Assembly (NCBI GenBank): GCA_934292805.1
Contig: CAKQXQ010000003.1
Span: forward strand, 31,181-95,180
Direction: 5' to 3'
Origin: an uncultured Roseburia sp.
Lineage (GTDB): Bacteria; Bacillota; Clostridia; Lachnospirales; Lachnospiraceae
DNA length: 64,000 bases
How positions within the stretch are numbered: position 1 is the first letter of the stretch; every line of letters starts with the position of its first letter. Below the pieces are notes generated by a model. That model had not been told where the DNA came from, made no database searches, and saw only the letters and a program-made list of their open reading frames with translations. The translations under genes were made by a program, and so were the position numbers. Shown in pieces: positions 54,288 through 63,416 of the stretch.

Positions 54288-55847
54288 ATGAATGAAATCA
54301 GAAAAATAAAACAAGAGATATGCAATAGGCATTTCATTAAGATGGCAGTGATCGTTTTTCTTATCGGAATGATCACATCATTTCCGTATCTTGCAGATAC
54401 AATCTGGAACCATGATGCACTTGCGAATGCCTATACAGACTTCGACTGGCTGCTAGAACAGGGAAAATGGTTCGTAACGCCGATTGCAGCCTTAAAAGGA
54501 GCATATGATCTGCCATATCTTGGCAATATCCTTGGGATCGTTTTCCTGACAGTGGCAGTGGTGCTTATCACAAGAATGCTTGATGTAAAGGAACAGTGGA
54601 GGCAATATGTAATCGCTGTTTTGTTTGTAACATTTCCGTCGATCAGTGCATTTATGATTTATCATTGTGCAGATTACTTCGGCTTTTCTATTTTACTTGC
54701 GGTTGCAGCGGCATATTTTGCAGAAAAGAAAGGAATTCTCTGTTACATAATCAGTGTTATATGTCTTACCTTTTCAATGGGAGCTTATCAGGCTTATATT
54801 GGAATGGCGGCATCGCTTATGCTGATAATTTTGATGCAGGAATTATCGCAGGATAAAGCAGAGAATAAAGACATTATACTGCGGGGATTCCGGTTCTTAT
54901 CAATCTTATTGATCTCCTGCATCCTGTATTATGTCATTCTGCAGACCAGGCTTAGAATGACGGGAACGGTACTTTCAGGATATAAAAATGTATCTGACAT
55001 GGATGCAATCTTAAGTCCGGCGGTACTCCTTGCTTCTGTGAAAGTCGCGTACAAAGACACCTGGAAATTCTTCCTAAAAGATATATTGAGTGGCAATTCC
55101 GGAGTTTTACGCATAGCATACCGTGGAACAGTGATTTGTTATCTGGCGGCTATAGGGATAACAATGTGGAAGAAAATCCGTGAGAAAAAGGTGCTTCAAT
55201 CAATACTTGCACTTATCATAAGTATTGTATTATTACCACTTGCGTTGAATGCAATCGGAGTGCTCAGCAATAATGCAACATTTTATTATATATCAGTGTA
55301 TTCATTGGTATTATTCCCAGTGGCAGCTTTTGTATACGCCGGTAATCACCTGGAAAAATGTGATTTTTTAAGAAAAATAATCTTAGGGATAACAACGATA
55401 TGCGTATTATTGTGTTCCGGTCAATGGATTATAAATAATAATACAGCACACCAGAAACTGGTATATTGTAATCAGCAGATCGAGAGCAAAGCACAGATAC
55501 TGATCACGCAGATCCAGAGTTGTCCGGGTTATACAGAAGGAATGAAAGTGGTACTGGCAGGAGAGCCACCATATAGCTATTTTTCACCGGAAGGTGTTGC
55601 CATGGATATGGAGAATTATCTGACGAATACGATGGGAACACGGAACGCTATGGATTTATTATATGGTGCAGACAGACTACAGAATTATCTTGTCAACTAT
55701 ATCTCTCCGCATATGCAGTTCGTGAAAAAAGAAGGACTTTCACAGGAGATAAATGATGTGATCTGGAACATGCCGGTATATCCGACAGATGGTTCAATTC
55801 AGATCGTAGAGGATACAGTCTGTGTGAAGCTCGGATACAGTTATTAA
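54288..55847 (+). CDS. GtrII-like membrane glycosyltransferase, second cassette
   Basis: The protein has 519 residues. The first helix (about 18-36) is followed by TIWNHDALANAYTDFDWLLE and QGKWFVTPI, the equivalent of the acidic loop and GRW element at 49558. About ten further helices and a C-terminal extracytoplasmic domain with PPYSYFSPEG follow. It completes the second GtrB-GtrA-GtrII cassette, which would add one sugar to the surface polymer. A terminator follows. Confidence 0.8.
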   Translation: MNEIRKIKQEICNRHFIKMAVIVFLIGMITSFPYLADTIWNHDALANAYTDFDWLLEQGKWFVTPIAALKGAYDLPYLGNILGIVFLTVAVVLITRMLDVKEQWRQYVIAVLFVTFPSISAFMIYHCADYFGFSILLAVAAAYFAEKKGILCYIISVICLTFSMGAYQAYIGMAASLMLIILMQELSQDKAENKDIILRGFRFLSILLISCILYYVILQTRLRMTGTVLSGYKNVSDMDAILSPAVLLASVKVAYKDTWKFFLKDILSGNSGVLRIAYRGTVICYLAAIGITMWKKIREKKVLQSILALIISIVLLPLALNAIGVLSNNATFYYISVYSLVLFPVAAFVYAGNHLEKCDFLRKIILGITTICVLLCSGQWIINNNTAHQKLVYCNQQIESKAQILITQIQSCPGYTEGMKVVLAGEPPYSYFSPEGVAMDMENYLTNTMGTRNAMDLLYGADRLQNYLVNYISPHMQFVKKEGLSQEINDVIWNMPVYPTDGSIQIVEDTVCVKLGYSY

Positions 55848-55864
55848 AATATAATACGAAACTC

Positions 55865-55925
55865 AAAAGGCATTTCAAAATCTGCATCTTGTAGAAAAAA
55901 TTTGAAGTGCCTTTTATTATTTTAT
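55865..55925 (+). terminator. Rho-independent terminator ending the Gtr block
   Basis: AAAAGGCATTTCAAA (55865-55879) pairs with TTTGAAGTGCCTTTT (55901-55915) with one G-U pair and a 21-base loop, followed by ATTATTTTATG. It separates the glycan genes from the MBL/STAND unit. Confidence 0.8.
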
Positions 55926-55933
55926 GTTACAAT
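55925..55933 (+). promoter_or_regulatory. Extended -10 promoter candidate for the MBL/STAND unit
   Basis: TGTTACAAT (TG 55925-55926, TACAAT 55928-55933) lies 34 bases before the MBL start codon, with no good -35. It would give this two-gene unit its own transcript after the terminator. Confidence 0.4.
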
Positions 55934-55966
55934 AAAAAGAACTAAAAACGTAGAAAGAGTGAGAAT

Positions 55967-57160
55967 ATGATAACTGTAAAATTACTCGCGGCAGGATATG
56001 GAGATTGCATACTCCTGTCAATTGGTGAAAACGGCACAAAGTTTCATATACTGATCGATGGTGGTGTGACAGAAACTTATTCCGGCAGCCTTAAGAAAGA
56101 ATTGCAGAAAATCCGGTCTGCAGGGGAGAAGATCAATCTTGTGGTTTGTACACATATGGACAATGATCATATTTCCGGACTTGTGAAAATGTTAAAAGAT
56201 CATAATGCAGACGTGATCGGGAATGTATGGTACAACGGTTTCCTGCAAATTATCGACGAAAAATTCTACCGGAAGAGAGATGCGGGCAGCAACGAAGGCA
56301 GCGTTGCAGATCAGAAGATATTGGATCATATTATCAGACAGGGGACGATAAGTGATGAACAGCAGATGGTTGGCATCAATGAAGGAATGTCTTTTGGAGT
56401 ATTACTTGAGAAAGAAAAGCTTCCGGTAAATGAAATTGTGGAAGGACGTGCGATCTCAACAGACAATCTGCAACATAAGATTTCGATTAATAAAGATACA
56501 GCGATTTATCTTATAGGACCATCCAAGATGGATCTGGATAAAGTGGAGAACTATTGGAAAACAGATATGATTGCCAGAAATTATCGTTTTCGGGTATCCA
56601 ATCAAATAAAATTAACAGAAGCTTTTGAATATCAGCTGGAAAGAATCCAGAATTTTTATGCGAAGGAGAAGACGAATGTCAGCCAGTCGGAAGATCTGGA
56701 AAAGTACATGGGAAAACTTACGGAATCAGATGAATCTATCGTAAATAAAAGTTCAATCGCTTTTATACTGGAACACAATAAGAAGTATTATCTTTTCCCG
56801 GGAGATGCTGTGATGAATGAGGAAATGCTGGATAATATTCAAAAGGTTGTTGGATATCAACACAGATTTGCAGCAATCAAGCTTCCACATCATGGCAGCA
56901 GATACAATATCACACGGGAATTTATAAACAGATATACAGCGGTGGAGTATTATTGCCTGACAGATTCAAAGCGATTTGCACATCCGGATCTGGAAGTTAT
57001 GGCATCCATTCTTGGCACAGACAGGCAGAGGAAAACGCTGATATTCAATTATCCGGTTGAAAAAGCAGCTTTTCTGAACAGACCGGAATGGGAGCAAAAA
57101 TATAACTATGAGATCATTACCGGAGATGGAGTTACGAGTGTGAGGAGGGAATATTCATGA
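55967..57160 (+). CDS. ComEC-type metallo-beta-lactamase-fold protein of a putative Avs-like defence unit
   Basis: The protein has 397 residues and no membrane helix. The metal-binding motif HMDNDH (His63, Asp65, Asp67, His68) follows a beta-strand, as in the hydrolase domain of ComEC. Later come LFPGDAVM and LPHHGSRYN, which complete the two-metal site. The region 100-270 is a family-specific insert of unknown role. The gene overlaps the protease-STAND gene by ATGA, so both are made together. AVAST type 1 systems also pair an MBL protein with a protease and a STAND NTPase (from memory). A nuclease or phosphodiesterase effector role is inferred. Confidence 0.85.
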   Translation: MITVKLLAAGYGDCILLSIGENGTKFHILIDGGVTETYSGSLKKELQKIRSAGEKINLVVCTHMDNDHISGLVKMLKDHNADVIGNVWYNGFLQIIDEKFYRKRDAGSNEGSVADQKILDHIIRQGTISDEQQMVGINEGMSFGVLLEKEKLPVNEIVEGRAISTDNLQHKISINKDTAIYLIGPSKMDLDKVENYWKTDMIARNYRFRVSNQIKLTEAFEYQLERIQNFYAKEKTNVSQSEDLEKYMGKLTESDESIVNKSSIAFILEHNKKYYLFPGDAVMNEEMLDNIQKVVGYQHRFAAIKLPHHGSRYNITREFINRYTAVEYYCLTDSKRFAHPDLEVMASILGTDRQRKTLIFNYPVEKAAFLNRPEWEQKYNYEIITGDGVTSVRREYS

Positions 57161-60100
57161 ATAGGATATTGACAGGTCAGATTGTAAAGAATGGTGTAAT
57201 AACAGGAACAGGTTTTCTGATCACAGAGAATGTCGTAATGACTGCAAAGCATACAATCCTTAAAGCGGAAGAAATTCTGGATATGCAGGAAGTTAAGGAG
57301 GTGGAAGTACAATTTATGGCTGCACCGGATGATATTGTGGAAGGGATAACCATAAATTTACGGGAAGCAGAGGAGAAAGGGATTGACTGTGTATTTATCA
57401 GACTGCGGGAGAATTTATGTGAAGAGAAAACGGATAGTCTGGTGATATCTGAGAATGGACTTGCCGGGAGTCATTGCAAGATGATGGGATATCCAAAGCT
57501 TGCAGATGGAAAAATGGAGCTTTCCGGGAACATTGCATATGAGTCTGAAAATAAAATTATAATCTCCGTGAAGAAAGAAGATGAATTACAGAACTATGAA
57601 GGACTTTCCGGAGCACCTGTGATCGTTTTCGGAGCAGTCGTCGGGATGATCGTGAGACAGGAGAGTAATGAGAAGTTAGAGGCTCTTTCCATCGAATATA
57701 TAAAAAAGAACCTGGACTGTGGAGAGATACCAGTCAGGAACAGGACAATCTCTGTAAATATTTCCGAAGATGTCTGTAACATAGAAAAACAGATCGAAAA
57801 AAATCGTCAGGTGATCGAAATGGCTGGACCAAGATATAGTGTAGAGCTGAATGTACAGACGGAGCTGAAGAAACATATACAATTACTGTTACGTAAGGAC
57901 GGAAAATATAGTATCAAAGCAGGGATAGAACAAAGAGGCAGGCAATGTATAAGACATCTGAAAGAATTTTTGCAATATGGTCAGGAGAAAGAAGAACTTC
58001 TTTTGAAGGAACATGTAGAAAAGACAAAGAGTATCACAGAGAATCTGACACAGAGCATAGAACAGCTGAACAAAAGTAAAACTAACGTCATAGAAGTGCG
58101 TAAAATGCAGAAAAAGATTGAAAATGATACGCAGGTTCTGAAAGAAATATTTACAGTAGAGAAAGAACGATTCGAAGAAAGACACGGTACAGGTACTTTT
58201 GATAACAAAAGCTGGAAAGGATGGCAGGCATCCTATATGTGTGAATTCCCAACTCGTTATCTGGATGAATTAAAGTCAGCAGTGGAAGAGCTGCCCTGGA
58301 TTATAAAAGAGCAGGATATAGAGAGACTTAGTGTCGAAGAAAATCAGGTCATACTGATCACCGGACAGGGAGGGGTAGGAAAGACGCATTTGCTTTGTGA
58401 TATTGTTAACCAATATTGCAGTGAGAAGATACCATCAGTTCTTATGCTTGGAGATATGTTTCCAAAGACTGCCGCGGCAGATGAGGTAATATTGAATCAG
58501 ATGCAGCCGGGGTGTGGGATAGATGAGTATTTTGAATGGCTGAATGCCTACAGTGAAGAGAATGACTGGTATCTTCCAATCTGTATTGATGCGATCAATG
58601 AGACAGATGATCCGGAATACTGGAATAGAAATTTACCATTACTCTGCTCAAAAATACAGAAATATCCGGGATTAAAGCTGATCTTAAGCTGCAGGAGTCT
58701 GTATCTTAGGGAATATCTGGAAGAAGAAAAGCTTCGCGGGATACTGCAGCTTACTCACAAAGGGTTTGAAAAACAGGAAGAGGAAGCGTTGGCCGGGTTC
58801 TGCGAATATTATGGTGTAACAATCAATTATGAGACAGTTTTTGTCCCGGAGTTCATGAATCCGCTTTTCCTAAAAATGCTTTGTGAGATCGCACAGGACA
58901 AGAAGGATAAGACGGTTGTGGTCAATGATATCGGAAATCTGATGGAAGAATTTTTTGCATTGAAGAACAAGCGGATTTCCAGAAAATACAGTGATTATTT
59001 TTCTGTGAGAGATGAAGTGGTGCAGAAAATTCTTTCCAGTGTGATGAATGAAATGATGGAGAAGGAACGTTATACTATTTCCTGGGCAAAATTCAGAGAG
59101 TGTGTGACAGATGTGCTGAAAGACTTTGGAATGCAGGGGAAAGCATCTGGAATCATGAAAGCGATCATCTCAGAGAATCTGCTCCGGGAGGCCAATGACA
59201 GTGGAACAGAGATTGCATTTTCCTATCAGAAATTCTTTGAGTATCAGTATGCGTGTGCATATGAAGCAAAACACGGAACGGAAAATATTAGTGTTCTGGA
59301 AAAGGATATCCGTGAACAAAGAATTACGGCAGGAACACTCGAAATGCTCCAGATTGCTTATTTTTCGAATACAGGAGAGGAATTACTCGATCACATCAAT
59401 GAAAGTATACGTGAAGTTACAGTGGAAAGCTTCATGAGTGGACTGTATTGGAGGAGTAAGAAAGAAATCGGCACCAAAACAATAGATGTGATCAATGGAT
59501 TGCTTTCTTCCGGCAAAGAATCCGAAATGAGGACAGCAATTGCAGGATTGCTTGCAGTGGCAACAAAAAGTGAGTGTGTTGTGAATGCACTTTTTATTCA
59601 TGAAAAACTTTGTGCATTAAACCCATATCGCAGAGATTACATTTTGAGCTTCTTCTTGCTGAAACAGTATGACCAAATGAAAGTATTGTCAGATTTGTGT
59701 GAAAGAGCAATTTCACTTTCGAAGAGAGCCTATTCTTTGGATAATGTGTTCTTATGGGAGATCATTCTTGGCTGGGGAACAGGAAGTAATGACAGAAAGC
59801 TGAGAGATAAAGCAAGCAAGGGGCTTACGAATCTGCTGCGTCTGTATCCGGAGACTATGACAATGATCTCTGATCAATTTGCAGGGGTGGAGGATGACTA
59901 TATCCATGAGAGAATATGGCAGGCAATCTATTCAGCATTGATTCTGATTTCAGAAGAGAGACGTGTGCACGAGATTCTTACATATATTACTGAGAATATA
60001 GTAAATGCAGGACTATGGCCGCAAAATGTATTGATCCGTGATTACCTGAGAAATATTTTCGAATATGCATATTACAGAGAGTGGTGCTCCAAGGAGGAGG

Positions 60101-61362
60101 TAGAGAGCGTCAGACCACCTTATAAAAGCAGAAAGCATATTCCGAATGAAGAATGGGCAGCAAATTATAAGACAGAATATCATGATTTGTTTAGAAATTG
60201 CCAGACAAGTGATTTTGCAATCTATAGTATTCCATATGAAGTGTCTGACTATGGGCTTACAAAGAAGCAGGTAGGGATGATGATTTTTGAAGATATTATC
60301 CGGAGTGGATATCATCCAAACTGCAGGGAATACGACAGTTATATTGATTACACTTATGGTTCTCTCAGAAATAGAGATGAGCAGGTGGAACGGATCGGAA
60401 AGAAATACCAGAAAATCTATCTATACAGGGAGATGGGAAATATTTATGATAATTACCCATATAAACCAAGATATGAAACAGATGATATTGAAGTTGCTGC
60501 TCCCGAACAGGGCAATTCTTTTCGGGAAATAGATCTGACGATCCGTCCATTGAAAAATGAGTTTGTCGGAGCAAAACTGGTTTATCCATTTTACAGATAC
60601 AGTCAGTGGAATGACAGGGAATGGTTTGACAAAAACGATATAGAAAAATATATCCCAGGATTTTTGAAAACAGAATATGAAGGCGAAGAATACTATGTGC
60701 TGCAGTCTTATCAATCCGTAGAAGAACCGAAGAAAAAAGAATACCGTATGGTCTGGCTGCAGATCCGGACTTACTTCTATGAAAAAGAAAAAAAGAAACA
60801 ACTTCTCAAATGGTTTGAAAAGAAGAACTTTGACGGACGTTGGATGCCGGAAGGAGCAGGTCAGATGTACAGCAATTGCCTGGGAGAATACCCATGGAGT
60901 CCGGATATGGTGAATTATCTGAGCGAAGAAGAGGAGCAGAGCTTCCGGCAGGAGGAAGTAGCACCATGCTATCTGATCGCAACCGTAAATGATTATATTG
61001 CAGAGAAGGATTCACAGTTTTGTACCAATGAAGATATCTCTTATATGCTTCCGGCAGATTATCTGATGAATGAGATGGAACTTCAGTGGGATGGAGCTTA
61101 TGGTTACAGTACGTCAGGAGAAAAAGTTATCTATATGGCAGAGAATAATGCGATGTTTATAAAGAAAAAGTATTTGCAGTCATTTCTCGCAAAAAAGAAT
61201 CTGGATATTGTATGGACAGTTCTTGGGGAAAAACAGAAAATAACAGAAAAAGTTGATTTTCCAGGAAGTGCAGAATTCAGTTATACTTATAGTGTGGACG
61301 ATACAGGGAAACTGTGGCGTAATCATGAGGTTTATGAGATAAGAGAGCCTATCTACAGGTAA
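57157..61362 (+). CDS. Trypsin-like protease / STAND NTPase fusion, putative antiphage sensor
   Basis: The protein has 1401 residues. The N-terminal domain (1-190) is trypsin-like, with GTGFLIT, His32 in TAKHT, Asp77 in GIDCVFI and Ser151 in GLSGAP, a complete triad. AGPRYSVELNV (223-233), a motif I associate with STAND defence proteins, follows. A coiled coil spans about 275-350. The NTPase has the P-loop GQGGVGKT (403-410), Walker B with IDAINE (477-482) and a sensor SCR. Residues about 640-1010 look alpha-helical (repeat-like). The last 350 residues, with GEYPWSP, are unlike anything I recognise and may be the ligand sensor. The expected role is recognition of a phage protein, then activation of protease and MBL partner. 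Confidence 0.88.
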   Translation: MNRILTGQIVKNGVITGTGFLITENVVMTAKHTILKAEEILDMQEVKEVEVQFMAAPDDIVEGITINLREAEEKGIDCVFIRLRENLCEEKTDSLVISENGLAGSHCKMMGYPKLADGKMELSGNIAYESENKIIISVKKEDELQNYEGLSGAPVIVFGAVVGMIVRQESNEKLEALSIEYIKKNLDCGEIPVRNRTISVNISEDVCNIEKQIEKNRQVIEMAGPRYSVELNVQTELKKHIQLLLRKDGKYSIKAGIEQRGRQCIRHLKEFLQYGQEKEELLLKEHVEKTKSITENLTQSIEQLNKSKTNVIEVRKMQKKIENDTQVLKEIFTVEKERFEERHGTGTFDNKSWKGWQASYMCEFPTRYLDELKSAVEELPWIIKEQDIERLSVEENQVILITGQGGVGKTHLLCDIVNQYCSEKIPSVLMLGDMFPKTAAADEVILNQMQPGCGIDEYFEWLNAYSEENDWYLPICIDAINETDDPEYWNRNLPLLCSKIQKYPGLKLILSCRSLYLREYLEEEKLRGILQLTHKGFEKQEEEALAGFCEYYGVTINYETVFVPEFMNPLFLKMLCEIAQDKKDKTVVVNDIGNLMEEFFALKNKRISRKYSDYFSVRDEVVQKILSSVMNEMMEKERYTISWAKFRECVTDVLKDFGMQGKASGIMKAIISENLLREANDSGTEIAFSYQKFFEYQYACAYEAKHGTENISVLEKDIREQRITAGTLEMLQIAYFSNTGEELLDHINESIREVTVESFMSGLYWRSKKEIGTKTIDVINGLLSSGKESEMRTAIAGLLAVATKSECVVNALFIHEKLCALNPYRRDYILSFFLLKQYDQMKVLSDLCERAISLSKRAYSLDNVFLWEIILGWGTGSNDRKLRDKASKGLTNLLRLYPETMTMISDQFAGVEDDYIHERIWQAIYSALILISEERRVHEILTYITENIVNAGLWPQNVLIRDYLRNIFEYAYYREWCSKEEVESVRPPYKSRKHIPNEEWAANYKTEYHDLFRNCQTSDFAIYSIPYEVSDYGLTKKQVGMMIFEDIIRSGYHPNCREYDSYIDYTYGSLRNRDEQVERIGKKYQKIYLYREMGNIYDNYPYKPRYETDDIEVAAPEQGNSFREIDLTIRPLKNEFVGAKLVYPFYRYSQWNDREWFDKNDIEKYIPGFLKTEYEGEEYYVLQSYQSVEEPKKKEYRMVWLQIRTYFYEKEKKKQLLKWFEKKNFDGRWMPEGAGQMYSNCLGEYPWSPDMVNYLSEEEEQSFRQEEVAPCYLIATVNDYIAEKDSQFCTNEDISYMLPADYLMNEMELQWDGAYGYSTSGEKVIYMAENNAMFIKKKYLQSFLAKKNLDIVWTVLGEKQKITEKVDFPGSAEFSYTYSVDDTGKLWRNHEVYEIREPIYR

Positions 61363-61429
61363 AAATTGCACAAAAATCTGCACCAGACAAAGAATAATTT
61401 AAGATATTCTGAAGAAAAGTTCGGATGCG

Positions 61430-61458
61430 TTGTTTTTCACCTATAATTGTGTTAGACT
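61430..61458 (+). promoter_or_regulatory. Promoter candidate of the second polysaccharide operon
   Basis: TTGTTT (61430-61435), 17 bases, TAGACT (61453-61458) with a TG before the -10. A perfect TATAAT at 61442-61447 is an alternative -10 but has no good -35. No convincing terminator was seen between 61363 and here. Confidence 0.45.
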
Positions 61459-61501
61459 ATATAAGGTTAACTATCGATAAAATGTAAAAAAGGGGATTGC
61501 T

Positions 61502-62950
61502 ATGTATCGAAAGAGGAATAAAGGATGGTTGAAGCACCTTGATTTTGCTGTCCTTGATCTGTTGTGCATGCAGCTGTGTCTTGCAGCAGCATATTTTGGA
61601 AGGCATAGAGAGCTTAGCAGATTATATAGAGATTCTGTTTATCAGAATGTCGTATTGTTACTTGTCGTATTTGAATTCCTGTATCTGTTTTTCATAGATG
61701 GATACCGGGATATTCTAAAGCGTGGTTATTATATAGAGATGGTGTCAACAGTGAAGGAAGTATGCCTGCTGGAATTACTGCTTGCATTCTATCTTTTTAC
61801 TGTGAAGTCAGGAGATGATTTCTCGAGGACAGTTCTGTTCATGCTTGGAATCTATGAATTTGTTGTGGGATATCTGGTGCGGATCCTATGGAAGAGACAT
61901 GTGATCAGACATCAGGCAGAAGACGGTAAGAATGCCCTGCTACTGGTGACTATACCGGAATATCTGGAACAGGCACTTGAGAATATCCGCAATCATAATT
62001 TTATGACGTATTTTCTTTCGGGTATTGTACTAATCGGAAGAGAGTGGGATGATACTTATGAGGGAATCCCTGTTATACCGGAATCCGGGATGAGCGAGTG
62101 GACATGCAGGAACTGGGTGGATGAGGCACTGATCGTTCTGCCGCAGGAGCAGCATTTTAAGAAAGAGTATATGGAAGCATTTTCTGAGATGGGAATTGTG
62201 ACACATTATTCTGTGATGCAGGATTTTGCAGACTCTGACCATCAGCAGATTGCTGAGAATGTCTGCGGATATCTGGTTCTGACTTCCGGAATGCAGTTCG
62301 TAAGCAACAGGCAGTATCTGACGAAGCGTCTGATGGATATTGTCGGCGGCATTGTAGGTTCTCTGATCACAGTGATTCTTACAATTGTTTTAGGACCAAT
62401 GATCTATATCAAGTCACCGGGACCAATCTTTTTCGCACAGGAGCGTGTCGGAAAGAACGGTAAAATGTTCAAGATGTATAAGTTCCGCACAATGTATCTG
62501 GATGCGGAAGAACGGAAGAAAGCACTGATGGAGCAGAATCGTGTCTCTGATGGACTGATGTTTAAAATGGAGGATGATCCAAGAATTATCGGAAGTCATT
62601 TTGATGCGAATGGAAAATATGTGCCGGGAATCGGAAATCTGATTCGGAAACTCAGTCTTGACGAGTTTCCACAGTTTTTCAATGTATTGCTCGGTGATAT
62701 GTCTCTTGTTGGGACAAGACCACCTACAGTGGATGAGTATGAGAAATACAAGCTGCATCATAAAGCAAGATTATCTGCAAAGCCTGGAATCACAGGAATG
62801 TGGCAGGTGTCCGGAAGAAGTGATATCACGGACTTTGAGGATGTCGTGAAGCTGGATACTGAGTATATTAAGAACTGGAGCATTGGAAAGGATCTTAGGA
62901 TCCTTGTGAAGACAGTGCAGGTTGTGTTGACGGGAAAAGGAAGTATGTAA
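61502..62950 (+). CDS. Initiating undecaprenyl-phosphate sugar transferase (WbaP/CpsE type)
   Basis: The protein has 482 residues. Four or five N-terminal helices (to about 135) and a nucleotide-binding-like middle part (ALLLVTIPEYLEQALENI) precede the sugar transferase domain from about 275. That domain has KRLMDIVGG, YKFRTMYLDA, RKLSLDEFPQFFNVLL and VGTRPP. AAAAGGGG precedes the start. This is the polyisoprenyl-phosphate hexose transferase fold of WbaP, CpsE and WcaJ. It starts a lipid-linked glycan separate from the one begun by the protein at 29843. Confidence 0.94.
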   Translation: MYRKRNKGWLKHLDFAVLDLLCMQLCLAAAYFGRHRELSRLYRDSVYQNVVLLLVVFEFLYLFFIDGYRDILKRGYYIEMVSTVKEVCLLELLLAFYLFTVKSGDDFSRTVLFMLGIYEFVVGYLVRILWKRHVIRHQAEDGKNALLLVTIPEYLEQALENIRNHNFMTYFLSGIVLIGREWDDTYEGIPVIPESGMSEWTCRNWVDEALIVLPQEQHFKKEYMEAFSEMGIVTHYSVMQDFADSDHQQIAENVCGYLVLTSGMQFVSNRQYLTKRLMDIVGGIVGSLITVILTIVLGPMIYIKSPGPIFFAQERVGKNGKMFKMYKFRTMYLDAEERKKALMEQNRVSDGLMFKMEDDPRIIGSHFDANGKYVPGIGNLIRKLSLDEFPQFFNVLLGDMSLVGTRPPTVDEYEKYKLHHKARLSAKPGITGMWQVSGRSDITDFEDVVKLDTEYIKNWSIGKDLRILVKTVQVVLTGKGSM

Positions 62951-63405
62951 TGAGTATGAAGGTATGTTTGGTAGGATCGTCAGGTGGACACCTGACGCAT
63001 TTATATATGTTGAAACCATTTTGGAAAGACAAGGATAGATTCTGGGTAACATTTGATAAAGAAGATGCTAGAAGTCTTTTAGAGGGCGAAAAAATGTATC
63101 CATGTTATTATCCCACAAATCGTAGCTTAAAAGCATTGATTAAAAATACTGTTATTGCATGGAAAATACTTCGGAAAGAAAAACCGGATTTAATTATTTC
63201 TTCAGGTGCAGCAGTTGCAGTACCATTTTTCTATCTGGGCAAGATTATGGGAGCAAAATTAATTTATATAGAAGTGTTTGATCGTATAGACAAGCCTACT
63301 ATGACGGGGAAAATGGTATATCCAATTGTAGATAAATTTATTGTACAATGGGAAGAGCAGAAGAAAGTGTATCCAAAAGCAATTAATCTTGGCAGTATTT
63401 TTTAG
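62950..63405 (+). CDS. Alg14/PssD-like glycosyltransferase subunit
   Basis: The protein has 151 residues with the N-terminal signature VCLVGSSGGHLTHLYML and PDLIISSGAAVAVPF, as in PssD, CpsF and eukaryotic Alg14. It is the acceptor-binding, membrane-associated half of a split GT-B enzyme. Its start overlaps the initiating transferase stop by one base (TAATG), and the catalytic half follows. Together they add the second sugar of the repeat unit. Confidence 0.93.
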   Translation: MSMKVCLVGSSGGHLTHLYMLKPFWKDKDRFWVTFDKEDARSLLEGEKMYPCYYPTNRSLKALIKNTVIAWKILRKEKPDLIISSGAAVAVPFFYLGKIMGAKLIYIEVFDRIDKPTMTGKMVYPIVDKFIVQWEEQKKVYPKAINLGSIF

Positions 63406-63416
63406 AGAGGTAAAAG

